Below, piece by piece: positions 7,064-9,389 of a stretch of 9,389 bases of DNA. Below the pieces are notes generated by a model. That model worked only from the letters and a program-made list of their open reading frames with translations, was not told the origin of the DNA and ran no database searches. The position numbers and the translations under genes were made by a program. Position 1 is the first letter of the stretch, and each line of letters opens with the position of its first letter. Origin of the DNA: an uncultured Pelolinea sp. (GTDB lineage: Bacteria > Chloroflexota > Anaerolineae > Anaerolineales > Anaerolineaceae); NCBI GenBank assembly GCA_937902055.1, contig CALGUJ010000333.1:1-9389 (forward strand). The letters are read 5' to 3'.

Positions 7064-8296
7064 TTAGCGGCTTGCGTACAGCTCAATGATCTTTAAGATC
7101 ACCTGCACCGACTTCTCCATGGTGTCCACGCTGAGGAACTCGTACGGACCGTGGAAGTTGAAGCCGCCGGTGAACAGGTTGGGGGTGGGCAGCCCCATGT
7201 AGGAAAGCTGCGCGCCGTCCGTGCCGCCGCGGATGGGTTTCATGATGGGGGTGATGCCCAGCTCCAGCATGGCTTGTTTGGCGGTTTCCACTACGTGGAA
7301 AACCGGTTCCAGCACTTCGCGCATGTTGCGGTATTGCTCTTCCAGCCGCACTTCCACCGTCCCCGCGCCGTATTTTTTGTTGATGAAATCGGCGCACTCC
7401 CGCAACAAATTTTCCTTGACGTCGAATTTTTGCGCGTCATGGTCGCGGATCAGGTAAGCACCCTGCAGGTGCTCAACACTGCCTTCGGACATCTTCCATA
7501 GGTGGATGTAGCCTTCCCGCTCCGCCGTGTATTCGGGGCGCTGCTCGACCGGCAGCATGGCGTTGAACTCCATGAAAACCAGTTGAGCGTTCACCATCAC
7601 GCCTTTGGCGTCGCCCGGGTGGACGGACCTGCCGTGCACGTCCACGAAAGCGCGCGAGGCGTTGAAGTTCTCGAATTCCAGCTCGCCCAGCTTGCCGCCA
7701 TCGACCGTGTAAGCGAAATCGGCGCCAAAGCCCTTGACGTCGAAATGCGTGATGCCGTAGCCGGTCTCTTCGTCGGGAGTAAATGCCACCATGATCTTTC
7801 CGTGCCCGATCTCAGGGTGATCGACCAGATGTGTCAGCGCCGCCATGATCTCGGCCACGCCGGCTTTGTCGTCCGCGCCCAGCAGGGTGGTGCCGTCGCT
7901 GGTGACCAGGGTCTGTCCTTCGAAATTGAGCAGATCGGGGAATTCCCGCGGCGAGAGCTGCATGCCGGCTTTACCTTTGAGCGGGATATCCTTGCCGTCG
8001 TATTGTTCGATGATCTGCGCTTTGACGTCTTTGCCGGAAAAATCGTGGCTGGTATCCAGGTGGGCCAGGAATCCGATCACCGGTAATTTCTTCTGCGTAT
8101 TGGCCGGCAGGCAGGCGGTGAGGAAGCATTGCTCGTTGAGCCTGACATCCTGCAAGCCGAGTTCTTTCAACTCTTTTTCCAACACGCGCGCCAGATCCCA
8201 CTGTTTTTCCGTAGTGGGCGTGCGGTCGGAGATGCTGTCGTCCGATTGGGTGTCGATTTTGATATAGCGGAGGAACCGCTCCAATACATCCGTCAT
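7064..8296 (-). CDS. pepT: Peptidase T (tripeptide aminopeptidase, M20B)
   Basis: The 410-residue product is nearly identical in length to E. coli PepT (408), a cytoplasmic dinuclear zinc enzyme that removes the N-terminal residue from tripeptides. All the expected M20 metal ligands and catalytic residues are visible: H79 and D81 in AHLDTS, D142 in LLGADDKAG, the catalytic E176 and metal-binding E177 in PDEETGYG, D199 in TVDGG and H382 in FNFHGPYE. The dimerisation-domain motif GRSVHPGDAKG (222-232) and RGGTDGAQLS (356-365) are also present. The ATG at 8296 is set by AGGAG at 9-nt spacing. An open frame extends 63 codons further upstream but is not family-like and would run past the promoter region. 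It is GC-rich like uvrD and holB and looks like a housekeeping gene. The polysaccharide cluster lies downstream on the same strand. Divergently transcribed from holB. Confidence 0.97.
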   Translation of the reverse strand: MTDVLERFLRYIKIDTQSDDSISDRTPTTEKQWDLARVLEKELKELGLQDVRLNEQCFLTACLPANTQKKLPVIGFLAHLDTSHDFSGKDVKAQIIEQYDGKDIPLKGKAGMQLSPREFPDLLNFEGQTLVTSDGTTLLGADDKAGVAEIMAALTHLVDHPEIGHGKIMVAFTPDEETGYGITHFDVKGFGADFAYTVDGGKLGELEFENFNASRAFVDVHGRSVHPGDAKGVMVNAQLVFMEFNAMLPVEQRPEYTAEREGYIHLWKMSEGSVEHLQGAYLIRDHDAQKFDVKENLLRECADFINKKYGAGTVEVRLEEQYRNMREVLEPVFHVVETAKQAMLELGITPIMKPIRGGTDGAQLSYMGLPTPNLFTGGFNFHGPYEFLSVDTMEKSVQVILKIIELYASR

Positions 8297-8327
8297 GCTG
8301 TTTTGCTCCTGTTGCGTTTGTGAGTGT

Positions 8328-8356
8328 ATCTTATCCTCACTTGAGTGAATTCGCAA
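8328..8356 (-). promoter_or_regulatory. Candidate pepT promoter
   Basis: On the minus strand TTGCGA (8356 to 8351) and TAAGAT (8333 to 8328) are separated by exactly 17 bp, each matching four of six bases of the vegetative sigma consensus. Transcription would start near 8321, leaving a leader of about 25 nt that contains the AGGAG ribosome binding site of pepT. Confidence 0.5.
8337..8348. promoter_or_regulatory. Palindrome in the pepT promoter spacer, possible operator
   Basis: TCACTTGAGTGA consists of 5-bp arms (TCACT/AGTGA) around a 2-bp centre. It lies wholly between the predicted -35 and -10 boxes of pepT, a position where a bound repressor would block transcription. A further GTGAG at 8320-8324 pairs with CTCAC at 8336-8340. 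No regulator can be named from the sequence. Confidence 0.35.
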
Positions 8357-8387
8357 GCGAAGAAGCCGGCTGGAATGGCGGTTGGGT

Positions 8388-8416
8388 TTGTCAAATCGGA
8401 TGCCATCGGCTACAAT
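8388..8416 (+). promoter_or_regulatory. Near-consensus promoter of holB, predicted leaderless start
   Basis: TTGTCA (8388-8393) and TACAAT (8411-8416) are separated by the optimal 17 bp, matching five of six bases in each box. A start 7-8 nt after the -10 box falls on 8423-8424, the A of the chosen ATG. The message would then have no 5' leader, which fits the absence of any Shine-Dalgarno sequence. Confidence 0.65.
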
Positions 8417-8423
8417 GGCAGGC

Positions 8424-9389
8424 ATGAGCTGGGATTTGATGGGACACGACTGGGCCGAAGAAATGCTGCGGCAGCATCTTGCCAATGGCCGCCTGCGGCA
8501 TGCTTACCTGTTCAGCGGGCCGCGCGGAGTGGGCCGGCGCAGCCTGGCGCTGTGCTTCGCGCAAGCCATAAACTGCCCCCAGCCGCTGGCTCCCGGTATT
8601 CCTTGCGGGACTTGCCGTGCCTGCCGCCAAATCGAAAGCATGCAGCACGCGGACTTGAATATCCTGCAATCCGAACGTGAAGGGGATACCTTGAAAGTGG
8701 AACAGGTGCGTGAGTTGCAGCACATGCTTTCCCTTGCTCCTTACGAAAGTAACTACCGCATCGCGCTGCTGCTGCGTTTTGAAGAAGCCAATGCCAGCGC
8801 CCAGAACGCTTTACTGAAAACCCTCGAGGAGCCCAATCCGCGCGTGATCCTGCTGGCCACGGCCGACGATCCCGAAAACCTGCTGCCGACCATCACCTCG
8901 CGCTGCGAACTGCTGCGGCTGCGCCCGATGCCGCTGGATGAGTTGGCTCAGGAATTGCAGTCACGCCGGCAGTTGGACCCGGAACGCGCGCAGTTGATTG
9001 CTCACATCGCCGCCGGCCGGCCGGGGTATGCCCTGCGCCTGGCGGAGGATGAAACGCTGATGGCCGCCCGCGGCGCGTACCTGGAGGATTGCCTGAAACT
9101 GACGGGTTTTTCACGCCTGGAGCGCCTGGTATTCACAGAATCGCTGGTGAAATCGCGCGAACGCGCGGAAGCCAAAGGGGAATTACGGATTGAATTGACC
9201 TACTGGTTGTCTTTTTGGCGGGACGTGCTGCTGATCGCCCTGGGTGAAGCCGCGCCGCTGGCCAACCTGGATTACCGGCGCGATATTCAACGCCTGGCGG
9301 AAATCACCGGCAGCCGTAAAGCCGCGCAGATTGTGGGAGCGCTGGAACATTCCTTTGCGCGCTTGAATAACGCCAATCTGCAGGTTATG
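8424..9389 (+). CDS. holB: DNA polymerase III delta-prime subunit (runs off right edge)
   Basis: The 322 codons present encode a clamp-loader AAA+ subunit of the DnaX/HolB family, which helps load the beta clamp onto primed DNA. The N-terminal block HAYLFSGPRGVGRRSLA (26-42) is the P-loop region. Four cysteines (C51, C61, C64, C67) form the zinc module typical of the family. QNALLKTLEEP (127-137) and the arginine-finger motif TSRCE (158-162) are diagnostic. The P-loop lacks the catalytic lysine (GPRGVGRR) and the Walker B position reads LLLRFEEA rather than a DEAD-like box, as expected for the non-ATPase delta-prime rather than DnaX. The usual length is about 320-340, so nearly the whole gene is here, and no stop is reached. 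I chose ATG 8424 because the predicted transcript begins there. An ATG at 8415 is in frame but overlaps the -10 box. It is divergent from pepT. Confidence 0.93.
   Translation, partial: MSWDLMGHDWAEEMLRQHLANGRLRHAYLFSGPRGVGRRSLALCFAQAINCPQPLAPGIPCGTCRACRQIESMQHADLNILQSEREGDTLKVEQVRELQHMLSLAPYESNYRIALLLRFEEANASAQNALLKTLEEPNPRVILLATADDPENLLPTITSRCELLRLRPMPLDELAQELQSRRQLDPERAQLIAHIAAGRPGYALRLAEDETLMAARGAYLEDCLKLTGFSRLERLVFTESLVKSRERAEAKGELRIELTYWLSFWRDVLLIALGEAAPLANLDYRRDIQRLAEITGSRKAAQIVGALEHSFARLNNANLQVM

Noticed and set aside
7502..8086. Open frame of 194 codons on the plus strand over pepT
   Set aside because: It lies opposite an intact peptidase T with all metal ligands, has low-complexity composition and no family resemblance.
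8389..8394. Perfect TTGACA on the minus strand as a pepT -35 box
   Set aside because: The sequence 17 bp downstream is GC-rich (AGCCGG) and no -10 box lies at a workable distance; the same bases are explained by the TTGTCA of the holB promoter on the other strand.

Overview
The window looks like a stretch of bacterial chromosome in which a small surface-polysaccharide gene cluster sits between housekeeping genes. No feature fixes the taxon. The GC-rich housekeeping genes, the weak or absent Shine-Dalgarno sequences and the style of the delta-prime subunit would fit a Chloroflexota (Anaerolineae-like) bacterium, but this is a guess. There are no rRNA, tRNA, CRISPR or insertion-sequence features that I can see.

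Layout from left to right: (1) the N-terminal 282 codons of a UvrD/PcrA-type SF1 DNA helicase on the minus strand, running off the left edge; (2) a 122-bp divergent intergenic region; (3) a plus-strand gene for a 713-residue polytopic membrane protein with an extracytoplasmic domain and GT-C-like motifs; (4) converging on it with overlapping stop codons, a minus-strand cluster read in the order NAD-dependent sugar epimerase/dehydratase, family 2 glycosyltransferase with two C-terminal membrane helices, left-handed beta-helix acetyltransferase, and Wzx-type flippase; (5) upstream on the same strand, a complete peptidase T gene (pepT); (6) a 127-bp divergent region with recognisable promoters; (7) a plus-strand DNA polymerase III delta-prime subunit gene (holB), open at the right edge.

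The cluster genes make biochemical sense together: the epimerase would make a nucleotide sugar, the GT2 would transfer sugar (plausibly to a polyprenyl phosphate), the acetyltransferase would decorate it, the flippase would move the lipid-linked glycan across the membrane, and the large membrane protein could act outside as a GT-C transferase or polymerase. This is inference from families and adjacency. The flippase and neighbouring genes are visibly more AT-rich than the flanking uvrD, pepT and holB, as is usual for exchangeable polysaccharide loci.

The two observations most worth following up are an in-frame amber codon in the epimerase, after which 39 further family-like codons run to a TAA placed just before the next gene, and a near-consensus promoter whose predicted transcription start falls on the ATG of holB, implying a leaderless transcript.
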